Assembly (NCBI RefSeq): GCF_910593845.1
Contig: NZ_CAJVAS010000004.1
Coordinates: 248,001 to 312,000 of the forward strand
Reading direction: 5' to 3'
DNA: 64,000 nucleotides
DNA from: Paenibacillus solanacearum
GTDB lineage: Bacteria > Bacillota > Bacilli > Paenibacillales > NBRC-103111
In this document: positions 35,032 to 42,571 of the stretch, piece by piece
Layout of the letters: every line of letters begins with the position of its first letter
How positions within the stretch are numbered: the stretch's first letter is position 1
Notes under the pieces: model-generated
What the model was told of the DNA's origin: nothing
Databases searched by the model: none
The model's input: only the letters and a program-made list of their open reading frames with translations
Program-made: the position numbers and the translations under genes

Positions 35032-35767
35032 TGATCGATTGCAATATTTTCTTCTCCAATCGGGATACCTGCACTTGTGAGATACCGAGCCGCACTGCCA
35101 CTTCCGACTGCGTCTGATCGCGGAAATAGCGGAGATACACGATAAGACGTTCCCGCTCGCTGAGCGTGCCGATCGCTTCGTTCAGCGCCAGCTTGTCAAA
35201 CCATTTATCCTGACCTTCGTCGGATATTTGATCCATCAGCGTAATCGGGTCCCCGTCATTTTCAAACACGGTCTCATGAATGGAAGAGAGCGGCTTGTTC
35301 GCCTCCTGCGCGAATACGACGTCCTCCGGCGAAATCCCCAGCTCTTCGGCCACTTCCTTGATCGTCGGCAGACGGCCGTTGCGCTTGGACAGCTCGTCCT
35401 TCGTCTTCCGGATTTTATTCGCCAGTTCTTTCAAAGAACGGCTCACTTTCAGCGTCCCGTCATCGCGCAAGAAGCGCTGGATTTCGCCGATGATCATCGG
35501 CACCGCATAGGTTGAAAATTTCACATCATACGAGAGATCAAATTTATCCACCGATTTCAGCAAGCCGATACAGCCGATTTGAAACAGATCCTCCGCCTCA
35601 TATCCGCGGTTCAGAAAACGCTGGACCACCGACCAGACCAAACGGATATTGCAGCTCACAAGCCTTTCCCGGGCGAGCTGATCGCCGGATTGGCTTAGCG
35701 CGATGAGTCTCTTGACCTCAGAATCGTCCAAATAGCCGTGCGACGCGTGTTTCAAATCCACATCCAT
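35012..35767 (-). CDS. sigF: RNA polymerase sigma-F factor
   Basis: The 251-aa sporulation sigma factor has region 2 (NIRLVWSVVQRFLNRGYEAEDLFQIGCIGLLK), region 3 and region 4 helix-turn-helix (QSEVAVRLGISQVQVSRLEKK); each quoted from a longer conserved segment. Sigma-F is the first forespore-specific factor and is held by SpoIIAB until septation. It is 12 nt downstream of spoIIAB in the usual three-gene operon. Confidence 0.97.
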   Translation of the reverse strand: MDVDLKHASHGYLDDSEVKRLIALSQSGDQLARERLVSCNIRLVWSVVQRFLNRGYEAEDLFQIGCIGLLKSVDKFDLSYDVKFSTYAVPMIIGEIQRFLRDDGTLKVSRSLKELANKIRKTKDELSKRNGRLPTIKEVAEELGISPEDVVFAQEANKPLSSIHETVFENDGDPITLMDQISDEGQDKWFDKLALNEAIGTLSERERLIVYLRYFRDQTQSEVAVRLGISQVQVSRLEKKILQSIKDQIAQ

Positions 35768-35779
35768 CTGATCAGACCC

Positions 35780-36226
35780 CTAATTGAACAAAGCTTTTTT
35801 CGATTCGATTCGCTTCTTCATCCGAATGGTGGTTCCGGTCCCTACAATGGTTGTAACCTCGATTTCATCCATGAAATTTTCCATAATCGTAAAGCCCATC
35901 CCCGATCGCTCCAGCTCCGGCTTGGAGGTGTAGAGCGGCGTCTTGGCCAGCTCCAGGTCGTCGATGCCGGCACCGCGGTCCTCGACCGAAAGGAATACGG
36001 TATCCCCGTCAATCTCGGCGGAAATGGTGACGATCCCGTCCGGTCGGTTATCGTATCCGTGAATGATCGAGTTGGTCACGGCTTCGGACACGACGGTCTT
36101 GATGTCGGTCAGCTCGTCCAGCGTCGGATCGAGCTGGGAGACGAAGGCGGCGACGGTCACCCGGGCGAACGCCTCATTCTCGGAACGGCTGGCAAATTGA
36201 AGGGTCATAAAATTTCGTTCGCTCAT
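35780..36226 (-). CDS. spoIIAB: Anti-sigma-F factor and kinase SpoIIAB
   Basis: The 148-aa GHKL protein has the N box [16 protein letters not shown], the D box VEDRGAGI and the G box GMGFTIM. It binds sigma-F and phosphorylates SpoIIAA. Its ATG overlaps the spoIIAA stop as ATGA. Confidence 0.97.
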   Translation of the reverse strand: MSERNFMTLQFASRSENEAFARVTVAAFVSQLDPTLDELTDIKTVVSEAVTNSIIHGYDNRPDGIVTISAEIDGDTVFLSVEDRGAGIDDLELAKTPLYTSKPELERSGMGFTIMENFMDEIEVTTIVGTGTTIRMKKRIESKKALFN

Positions 36227-36576
36227 GATACGACCTCCAGACTGTGAAGCGCTTGTCTTTCGTTTTCTTGGATGGACAAAATCTTGAACAGCCCTGACAT
36301 TTCGAACAGCCGGTATACGGCGGGATTGACGTTGCAGACGACCATTTTACCGCCTTTGGCCGTAATCAGCTTGTAGCGTCCAAGAATGACGCCCAGCCCT
36401 GAGCTGTCCATGAACGACAAATCTTTCAAGCTTAAAATGATATGGCTGCTGTTCCCCCGCATGATCGCCTCTTCCATCCGGGTTTTTACCGACTCGGCTG
36501 TATGATGGTCCAGCTCGCCCTTAAGCCGTACGATCAACGCTTTGCGGTAATGCTCCAATTCGATTTGTAAACTCAA
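36223..36576 (-). CDS. spoIIAA: Anti-anti-sigma factor SpoIIAA
   Basis: The 117-aa STAS-domain protein carries the phosphorylated serine in [16 protein letters not shown]. Dephosphorylated SpoIIAA releases sigma-F from SpoIIAB. The start codon is TTG at 36576, with AAGGAG 9 nt upstream; a weak start may help hold its level low relative to SpoIIAB. The leader upstream is unusual (see the two hairpin repeats). Confidence 0.96.
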   Translation of the reverse strand: MSLQIELEHYRKALIVRLKGELDHHTAESVKTRMEEAIMRGNSSHIILSLKDLSFMDSSGLGVILGRYKLITAKGGKMVVCNVNPAVYRLFEMSGLFKILSIQENERQALHSLEVVS

Positions 36577-36594
36577 AGCTGTTCACTCCTTCCA

Positions 36595-36688
36595 CATTGC
36601 AACTGTTACTCTCGCGTTAGCCAGAGAGTCAGTTGTCAATCCCATTGCAACTGCTACTCTCACGCTAGCTAAAGAGTCAGTTGTCAAT
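36595..36688 (-). repeat. Two tandem 46-nt hairpin repeats in the spoIIA leader
   Basis: Unit 1 spans 36595-36640 and unit 2 spans 36643-36688, with a period of 48 nt. They differ at about five positions, all in the loop or the loop-proximal stem. Each unit is itself an inverted repeat: ATTGCAACTG pairs with CAGTTGTCAAT (one bulged base), then ACTCT with AGAGT. The pair lies between the sigma-H-like promoter and the spoIIAA ribosome site, so it would be in the 5' untranslated RNA. Confidence 0.9.
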
Positions 36689-36701
36689 TTCACGTACACT
36701 C

Positions 36702-36728
36702 ATTTCTACAGCCGGGAAACCTTTTCCT
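36702..36728 (-). promoter_or_regulatory. Sigma-H-like promoter of spoIIA
   Basis: On the minus strand AGGAAAA (36728-36722) and GTAGAAAT (36709-36702) are 12 nt apart, close to the sigma-H pattern (AGGAWWW and RNNGAAT). In B. subtilis spoIIA is read by sigma-H and activated by Spo0A. A TGTCGCA (36779-36773), one base off the TGTCGAA core of a Spo0A box, lies upstream. Confidence 0.65.
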
Positions 36729-36748
36729 GCCCCCCGACAAAACTAGAA

Positions 36749-36780
36749 GAAATGCGCTACAAATAGAAGAAATGCGACAC
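36749..36780. repeat. Short direct repeat upstream of the spoIIA promoter
   Basis: The sequence TAGAAGAAATGCG occurs twice with an 18-nt period just upstream of the sigma-H-like promoter. It could be tandem regulator sites (each lies beside a GTCGC/GTAGC variant of a Spo0A box on the minus strand) or chance duplication. Confidence 0.5.
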
Positions 36781-36796
36781 TTTGCGCAGATGCACG

Positions 36797-36832
36797 GGGA
36801 CCCCGAAAGATACTCGATCTTCGGGGTCTGGC
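36797..36832 (-). terminator. Hairpin after dacF without a strong T tract
   Basis: Stem GACCCCGAAGAT with ATCTTTCGGGGTC on the minus strand, 22 nt after the dacF stop. The tail is not T-rich, so termination may be partial and dacF may read through to spoIIA as in B. subtilis. Confidence 0.5.
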
Positions 36833-36854
36833 TGTCTGATTCTACGTTGTCCCT

Positions 36855-38039
36855 TTAGTCAAAGAAAAACATCTTCTTGGCAGTCCGCTTCGTCAACGTC
36901 CACCAGCCGGCTTTTTTCACGTCGACCGGCGATTCCAGCGCGAACTCGGTCAATATTTCGTTGCCTTTATACACAACGATTTTGCCGATCGGCTGCCCGA
37001 CCGTGACGGGCGCCTTCAAATTCGGATCGAGCTGTACCTCGTGGCGGATTCCTTCGCCAGCCTCGCCTTTTTTCAGCAGCAAGCTATAGGAATGCTTGGC
37101 CGTCAGCGGCACAAGCGGCTGCTCGCCTTTTCCGATCTTCATTTCGCCCAGCGCGTCGCCCTTTTTGTAAATCGGGAGATTCGTATATTGCGAGAAAGCG
37201 TAATCGAACATTTTAGACACTTCCGCATTGCGCGTTTTCGTATCCGGTTCGCCCATGACGACCGAGATGACGCGGAAATTATCGCGCTTCGCCGTGGCAG
37301 ATAAGCAAAACTTCGCTTCGCTCGTATAGCCTGTCTTCAGTCCGTCCGCACCCGTATAGAAACGCACCAGCTTATTCGTGTTGACAAGCCAGAACGGCTT
37401 CGGCGTATCTTTGCGGAGATAGTCCTGGTACGCACCCGTAAACTGCGTAATTTCCTCATGCTTGAGCAGTTCCTTGGACATCAGCGCAATGTCGTAAGCG
37501 GAGGAGTAGTGCTGGTCCGCCGGGAGCCCGTTCGGGTTGGCAAAATGCGTATTTTTCATCCCTAGCTGCGCGGCGCGCTCGTTCATCATACGGACGAACG
37601 CTTCTTCGGACCCGGCGATTTTTTCGGCCATGGCGACGGAAGCGTCATTGCCGGAAGCCATCGCAATGCCTTTCAGCATATCCTGAACGGTCATTTCTTC
37701 GCCCGGTTCCAGAAAAATTTGCGACCCGCCCATGGATGCGGCGTATTCGCTGGTACGCACTTTTTCGTCGAGCTTGATTTTGCCTTGGTCGAGCGACTCC
37801 ATGATCAGCAGCATCGTCATAACTTTCGTAATGCTGGCCGGCGGAAGCTTGGCGTCCTTGTTTTTCTCGAAAATAACGGTTCCGGTATCTGCGTCGATCA
37901 GAACCGCCGAAGCCGCACTCGGCGTGATATCCACCGGTGCCGCCGGAGCTTTCGCTTCCTCGGCGTATGCAGCCGGAAGCGCGAAAAGCAGGAATAGCTG
38001 CGCTGTCATTGCGACTTTCAACATTTTGCTAAACATCAC
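36855..38039 (-). CDS. dacF: D-alanyl-D-alanine carboxypeptidase DacF
   Basis: The 394-aa protein has a signal peptide (residues 1-27, ending AYAEE region) and penicillin-binding motifs SITKVMT, SGNDASVA and KTGYTSEA, with a C-terminal beta domain. DacF is made in the forespore and trims cortex cross-links together with DacB. AGGAGGGG precedes GTG-ATG; the GTG at 9 nt is used here. It is upstream of spoIIAA as in B. subtilis. Confidence 0.93.
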   Translation of the reverse strand: MMFSKMLKVAMTAQLFLLFALPAAYAEEAKAPAAPVDITPSAASAVLIDADTGTVIFEKNKDAKLPPASITKVMTMLLIMESLDQGKIKLDEKVRTSEYAASMGGSQIFLEPGEEMTVQDMLKGIAMASGNDASVAMAEKIAGSEEAFVRMMNERAAQLGMKNTHFANPNGLPADQHYSSAYDIALMSKELLKHEEITQFTGAYQDYLRKDTPKPFWLVNTNKLVRFYTGADGLKTGYTSEAKFCLSATAKRDNFRVISVVMGEPDTKTRNAEVSKMFDYAFSQYTNLPIYKKGDALGEMKIGKGEQPLVPLTAKHSYSLLLKKGEAGEGIRHEVQLDPNLKAPVTVGQPIGKIVVYKGNEILTEFALESPVDVKKAGWWTLTKRTAKKMFFFD

Positions 38040-38130
38040 CTTGTTCTACCCCTCCTGATGGATTTGTAAGAAAGTTCTGGTAATCAGTGTTGACCTTTTT
38101 GGAGGTAAATATTCTTGACCCTGCAAAAAC

Positions 38131-38167
38131 AAAAAACCGCAGCGGCCCTGAAAGGGGCTTCTGCGGC
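38131..38167 (-). terminator. Terminator after pdp
   Basis: Minus-strand stem GCCGCAG...CTGCGGT with inner GCCCC/GGG pairing, then TTTTTT, 10 nt after the stop codon. Confidence 0.85.
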
Positions 38168-38177
38168 ATACCAAAGG

Positions 38178-39512
38178 TCAGTTATAGTATTGCACGCCAG
38201 CACGTGTGACAACGGCGTAGACGAGCTTCGGCTTCTCCACCGGCTCCGGACGGATCGTAAAAGCCGATGCGGCTCGTTCGGTCATGTGCCGGACCGTGTC
38301 CGGGTCGTCGCCGCTCATGTACAGCTCGGCGATCGTCTCGCCTTCGCGCACTTCATCGCCGACCCGCTTCGTCAGCTTTAATCCGACGGCCAGATCGATC
38401 CGGTCGTCTTTGGTTGCGCGTCCGGCGCCGAGCAGCATCGCTGTCAGCCCGAGCGACTCAGCGTCAATGCCGGCAACGCAGCCGCCCGCCGTGGCCTGCA
38501 CCGCGAAACGGCAGCGCGCCTGCGGCAGCCGCTGCGTATCGTCGACGACGCCGGCGTCCCCGCCCTGCGCGGCGATCATCTGCCGCAGCTTCTCCAGGGC
38601 GGCGCCGCTCGCCAGCAGCGCCTTCACTTGGCGCTTGCCCTCGGCCACGTCCGCCGCCTTGCCTCCGAGCACGACCATATGGGCGGCAAGCTCCAGGCAG
38701 AGCTCCGTCAGTTCGGCCGGACCGCTGCCGCGAAGCGTCTCGATCGCCTCGAGCACTTCCAGCGCATTGCCGATCGAAGGCCCCAAGGGCTCATCCATAT
38801 TGGTGATGACCGCGATCGTTTCGCGGCCTACTTCGGAGCCGATCGCTACCATCGCTTCCGCCAGCTCCACGGCCGCCTCCAGCGACTTCATGAACGCGCC
38901 GCGGCCCGTCTTAACGTCGAGTACGATCGCGTCGGCGCCGGAGGCGATCTTCTTGCTCATAATGGAGCTGGCGATCAGCGGCACCGATTCGACGGTCGCC
39001 GTGACGTCGCGCAAGCCGTACAGCTTCTTGTCGGCCGGCGTCATATTGCCGGACTGCCCGACAACGGCGAGCCCGATCGCTCTCACCTGCTCCAAAAACT
39101 GCTCCTTCGTCCGCTCCGTCCGGAAGCCCGGGATCGCCTCCAGCTTATCGATCGTGCCGCCGGTATGCCCCAGACCCCGGCCGGACATTTTGGCAACCGG
39201 TATGCCGGCAGCCGCAACGAGCGGCGCCAAAATGAGCGTTGTCGTATCGCCGACGCCGCCTGTGCTGTGCTTGTCGACCTTGACGCCCGGGATCGAGCTC
39301 AGGTCGGCCTGGTCGCCGGAGCGGGCCATCGCCAGCGTGAGATCGGCCGTTTCCCGCGCCGTCATGCCGTTGAAATAGACGGCCATCGCCCATGCCGACA
39401 TTTGGTAATCGGGAATGGAGCCGTTCGTATAGCCGTTAACCAAAAATGCGATTTCTTCCGGGCTCAGCTGCCCTCCGTCGCGTTTTTTATGTATGATGTC
39501 TACTGTTCTCAT
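38178..39512 (-). CDS. pdp: Pyrimidine-nucleoside phosphorylase
   Basis: The 444-aa enzyme splits uridine, deoxyuridine or thymidine with phosphate. Motifs of the family are seen: MAVYFNGMTARETADLT, the phosphate-binding KHSTGGVGD, KMSGRGLGHTGGT and MSKKIASGADAIVLDVK with its catalytic lysine region. The ATG at 39512 has GAGGGAG 8 nt upstream. It is separated from deoB and punA by several small genes, so nucleoside breakdown genes are clustered but not in one operon. Confidence 0.95.
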   Translation of the reverse strand: MRTVDIIHKKRDGGQLSPEEIAFLVNGYTNGSIPDYQMSAWAMAVYFNGMTARETADLTLAMARSGDQADLSSIPGVKVDKHSTGGVGDTTTLILAPLVAAAGIPVAKMSGRGLGHTGGTIDKLEAIPGFRTERTKEQFLEQVRAIGLAVVGQSGNMTPADKKLYGLRDVTATVESVPLIASSIMSKKIASGADAIVLDVKTGRGAFMKSLEAAVELAEAMVAIGSEVGRETIAVITNMDEPLGPSIGNALEVLEAIETLRGSGPAELTELCLELAAHMVVLGGKAADVAEGKRQVKALLASGAALEKLRQMIAAQGGDAGVVDDTQRLPQARCRFAVQATAGGCVAGIDAESLGLTAMLLGAGRATKDDRIDLAVGLKLTKRVGDEVREGETIAELYMSGDDPDTVRHMTERAASAFTIRPEPVEKPKLVYAVVTRAGVQYYN

Positions 39513-39579
39513 CTCATGCGCTCCCTCGCTTTCGGAATGCCGGTTGCACCGATACCAAGTATTATATGCGCCGTGCGGC

Positions 39580-39618
39580 AAAAAGAAAAGAAAGCCTCCG
39601 GGGCGACCCGGAAGCTTT
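39580..39618 (-). terminator. Terminator after the CuA-domain gene
   Basis: Minus-strand stem AAAGCTTCCGGG/CCCGGAGGCTTT followed by CTTTTCTTTTT, about 20 nt after the stop codon. Confidence 0.8.
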
Positions 39619-39637
39619 CCTCTTGCACATCGTCAGT

Positions 39638-40015
39638 TTATTGGACAATCAATTTCGTTTTCATTTCCGCGTGACCCGGTCCGCATGGAAGTGCACAGTG
39701 CACTTCGTACGTGCCCGGCTTGTCGAACGTAAATTCCACCGACTTCGTATTGTTGTCCAGTTTCACGCCAAGACCCACAATTTCAAGCGCGTGCAGACCT
39801 TCCTTGTTTTGCAAGGAAACCGTCATTTTCTCGCCGGCTTTTACCGTATATTCCGGTTTATCGAATTGATAGTTCGTCGCAACGAACTTCAGTGTCGGTC
39901 CGGCAGCCGCCTCATGAGCCATCTCCGCTTGACGAGCCGCGATGTTTTGGAACAAAACGCCCGTGCCGAGGAGACAAGCGATGATGAACAGTGAAAACAT
40001 GATCCACTTTTGCAT
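39638..40015 (-). CDS. Membrane-anchored CuA/cupredoxin protein (Cox2-like)
   Basis: The 125-aa protein has one N-terminal anchor (residues 5-22) and a cupredoxin domain. The metal ligands of a binuclear CuA centre are all present: H75, C107, C111, H115 and M118 in C-x3-C-x3-H-x2-M. It lacks the two-helix anchor and full length of cytochrome oxidase subunit II, and no oxidase genes are nearby. It may carry electrons or copper outside the membrane. AAGGGGGG lies just before the ATG. Confidence 0.88.
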   Translation of the reverse strand: MQKWIMFSLFIIACLLGTGVLFQNIAARQAEMAHEAAAGPTLKFVATNYQFDKPEYTVKAGEKMTVSLQNKEGLHALEIVGLGVKLDNNTKSVEFTFDKPGTYEVHCALPCGPGHAEMKTKLIVQ

Positions 40016-40270
40016 AGGTAATCCCCCCTTACTGTTTAGCCGTGAAGACGCATAGTCTTATTGTACAAAATACACGAACATTTACACATGCCCTTTGGCG
40101 TCCATCCCGTGAAAACTTTGTGACAAATTTAAACAGGAGCGCCGCCTCATGGATACCCTTTGACATTTTAGCATAAGTTCGCCGTACTACCAAATATAAC
40201 GAGCCGACAAAAAAAGGACCTGCGCCAGGGCAGATCCGATCCTTGACGTGCGTGGAAACAAAGCCGCCGG

Positions 40271-40681
40271 TTACCGCCGGAGCCGCTCGCGAATTTGAAA
40301 GCCGACGCCCCGCTCCAATTCCCGCAAGCTCACTTCCCGCTCTTTCATTTTGTTGATCTCCGAAACGATCCTGACGCGGCAATCGACACAAAGCTGGTGC
40401 TGACGAATAGGCGCGCTGCAGGAGTTGCACGGATAGGTCAAATTCGGATAGCCGGTCAACGGCAGCCGGTTTTCCCGGATAAACGCATACACTTCCTGCG
40501 GCGGCACGCCGGTAGCGCCGGCCAGCTGCTGCGTCGTCGCTTTTCGATTATATTTCAAAAAATCCAGGCAAGCGTTGAGCTTCCCGTCATACGAACGAAT
40601 GCATTCCTGGCAAAGATTGCGCAAGTTATTTTGATAAACCTTCCCGCACTGCGGACAGTTGGAAACCTTCAACATCGTCAT
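40271..40681 (-). CDS. YvyF-like zinc-ribbon protein (flagellar operon type)
   Basis: The 136-aa protein has two zinc knuckles, CPQCGK with CQEC at the start and CNSC with CVDC further on, around a helix-turn-helix-like segment (ATTQQLAGATGVPPQEVYAFI). This is the YvyF pattern found beside flgM in flagellar operons. No flagellar gene is near it here. The ATG at 40681 follows AGAGGTG by 6 nt; the longer frame starts upstream of that site. Confidence 0.8.
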   Translation of the reverse strand: MTMLKVSNCPQCGKVYQNNLRNLCQECIRSYDGKLNACLDFLKYNRKATTQQLAGATGVPPQEVYAFIRENRLPLTGYPNLTYPCNSCSAPIRQHQLCVDCRVRIVSEINKMKEREVSLRELERGVGFQIRERLRR

Positions 40682-40922
40682 ATTCGGCACCTCTTCCCTC
40701 CGACTAAGGTCCTTCACGATCATTTACGTAGTTCCTTTTGCCCAATTATAGCATGTCATTCCCGGTTGCGATAGTAATTCACTGCTAAAATTTTCATGCT
40801 ATAGTGCTAACGATGCATCGGCGCTGGGATTGTCCACCGTTCATGCATTCCGGCGGTCCAGGCCATACTATGGACGAAACGAACGCTTTATTAAATCCGG
40901 TTCGGTAACGGAGGTGAGCAAC

Positions 40923-41000
40923 TTGGCCAAACAGCAAGGTCACGGCAATCAAAATACGACGACCCGCAACAACGACAAAGGCTCCAGGAAGTCGAACTGA
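40923..41000 (+). CDS. Very small hydrophilic protein, 25 aa, TTG start
   Basis: GGAGGTG stands 6 nt before a TTG, giving MAKQQGHGNQNTTTRNNDKG and five more residues, then TGA. A terminator follows 12 nt later. The product is rich in Asn, Gln, Gly and Lys and lacks hydrophobic residues, like some minor small acid-soluble spore proteins. The strong ribosome site plus terminator make it likely real. It is alone on the plus strand among minus-strand genes. Confidence 0.6.
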   Translation: MAKQQGHGNQNTTTRNNDKGSRKSN

Positions 41001-41012
41001 GGCCATCCCGCC

Positions 41013-41052
41013 GCCCTTGGCGCTCCGTTGAGAGCATCAAGGGCTTCCTCTT
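41013..41052 (+). terminator. Terminator after the 25-aa gene
   Basis: Stem GCCCTTG/CAAGGGC with a long loop and the tail TTCCTCTT, 12 nt after the stop codon. Confidence 0.55.
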
Positions 41053-41060
41053 GCCTGCCT

Positions 41061-41525
41061 TCAGCCGGTTTCCTCGATCCGGCCGATCGACAGCGCCCGG
41101 TACTGCTGCAGGACGAGCCGGATCTCGGGAAAGGACGCGTCCGTACAGCGAATGATCACCACAAGCTCGGGTAATGGCCCCTTCTGCGCTTGGCCGCGCA
41201 AATAAGTCCGCTGCATCCAGCATGTCCCCCCTGCTCCCAGCATAAATCCTGCCAAAGCAGACACAATGCCCCATATAATCGGCCCCCAGTCCGATACGAA
41301 ACCGAAGCTGATGCCGACCACGGAAAAAGCCGTCGCCAGCGCCATGCCGATTTCGAAGGCAAGCGTTTGTTTATGCGGATACCTCGTCGCCGTCACGTCC
41401 GAGCGCGAGACCGTCTCGTCCATGGAGACCGCCATGATCGAGCTGCGGGGAACTCCCGATTTCTCGAGAACGGACAATGCTTCCTCCATTTCAATTGTAT
41501 GCTCAAATGTTCCGATAATAAGCAT
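41061..41525 (-). CDS. Hypothetical two-helix membrane protein, 154 aa
   Basis: The N-terminal 45 residues look like a soluble ferredoxin-like fold (IIGTFEHTIEMEEALSVL), followed by two membrane segments (about 60-78 and 83-103) and a C-terminal part that resembles the N-terminal fold (LVVIIRCTDASFPEIRLVLQ). Both soluble parts would face the same side. It begins 3 nt after the stop of the 287-aa duplicated membrane protein, so the two are coupled. The family is not recognised. Confidence 0.75.
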   Translation of the reverse strand: MLIIGTFEHTIEMEEALSVLEKSGVPRSSIMAVSMDETVSRSDVTATRYPHKQTLAFEIGMALATAFSVVGISFGFVSDWGPIIWGIVSALAGFMLGAGGTCWMQRTYLRGQAQKGPLPELVVIIRCTDASFPEIRLVLQQYRALSIGRIEETG

Positions 41526-41528
41526 CCT

Positions 41529-42392
41529 TTATTCCGCCTTAGGGAAAATGTCGATGTGATAGGCCGGGTACCGTTCCCTGAAATATTGCATTTGTTCCGT
41601 CCGGAACAGCTGATTATTATCACGGGCCGACATATAGGCGTCGTACATGGCCCCGCCGATTACCGAAGGCATAAATAGCAGCCAGTGGGGGTTGAGCACC
41701 GCTTTGGCCTCTTGGAGACGCCCCGTAATCAGCAGCATAAGCGACTCATGCGAATGGGAAAGCGTCATATATATCGTCCACCAGACAACGCCATAAAACC
41801 CCAGCGATAGCCTGCTGTTATAAATTTGGCCCAGCCCCGGGAACATGAAAGAACAGAACATGGCGGACAACGGCCGTTTCTTGGCCAAGTACATGATGTT
41901 GAACCTGTCGATGCGAAACGGCGTTAATCGGGCACCCTCCAGTTTCGCCAGATGATATTGCTGATTCGCTTCAACCGCTTTCATATAGCTATCCCAAATC
42001 GCGAATAAATAGACGAGCAAATAAGCCAGCACCCATTTCGGCTCCAAAACAGCCGAAGCTTGCGCGAACCGGCCGCTGAGCGAATAAACGATGGCTTCGT
42101 TCATATGCGTTGCCGTATTGATCATCACTTCCCAGAAGGACAACAAAAACCCCCGAATATACTGATGCAGTAAGAAATGGCCGAAACCCGGGAAAGAAAC
42201 CGACCACCAGGCGATAATATAAGGATTTTGCCAGCGCAGATATGTAAACCCGTCAGGGCTGATCAAAGCTTGCTGTCTTCGCATGCGTGCAGGGAAGGTT
42301 TGGTACCATGCTTTCAAGCGGATGCTCCTCTCCCCGGTCTGTAACCGATCCGTATTGGCAATGTTTGTATGCGGTACTCGCATTCGAATCAT
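41529..42392 (-). CDS. Membrane protein with an internal duplication, 287 aa
   Basis: The ATG at 42392 has GAGGGA 6 nt upstream; the longer frame has no ribosome site. Residues 66-143 and 183-259 are two copies of one module: FPGxGxx, a membrane segment, then GR-x3-A-x-AVL-x-P-x-W and a second membrane segment ending in WDSYM/YDAYM-x2-x-N. The basic first 50 residues are cytoplasmic. The module resembles short two-helix (TM2-like) domains. No enzyme motif is visible. It forms a coupled pair with the 154-aa gene. Confidence 0.8.
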   Translation of the reverse strand: MIRMRVPHTNIANTDRLQTGERSIRLKAWYQTFPARMRRQQALISPDGFTYLRWQNPYIIAWWSVSFPGFGHFLLHQYIRGFLLSFWEVMINTATHMNEAIVYSLSGRFAQASAVLEPKWVLAYLLVYLFAIWDSYMKAVEANQQYHLAKLEGARLTPFRIDRFNIMYLAKKRPLSAMFCSFMFPGLGQIYNSRLSLGFYGVVWWTIYMTLSHSHESLMLLITGRLQEAKAVLNPHWLLFMPSVIGGAMYDAYMSARDNNQLFRTEQMQYFRERYPAYHIDIFPKAE

Positions 42393-42571
42393 GCAATTTC
42401 CCTCTCGCTGCCAACTGCGGCGCCAACTGCCATAAAACAAAAAGACCGCCGCCGCCCGGTAAGTTCCTATCGAGCGGTGCAGTCCAGTATATCTTTAACA
42501 ACAAGGCCGGTGCCCGGGAGGCACCGAATGGCAGCTGCGCTGCCTTGCGCATGAAACGGAGGCCGTCTTGA

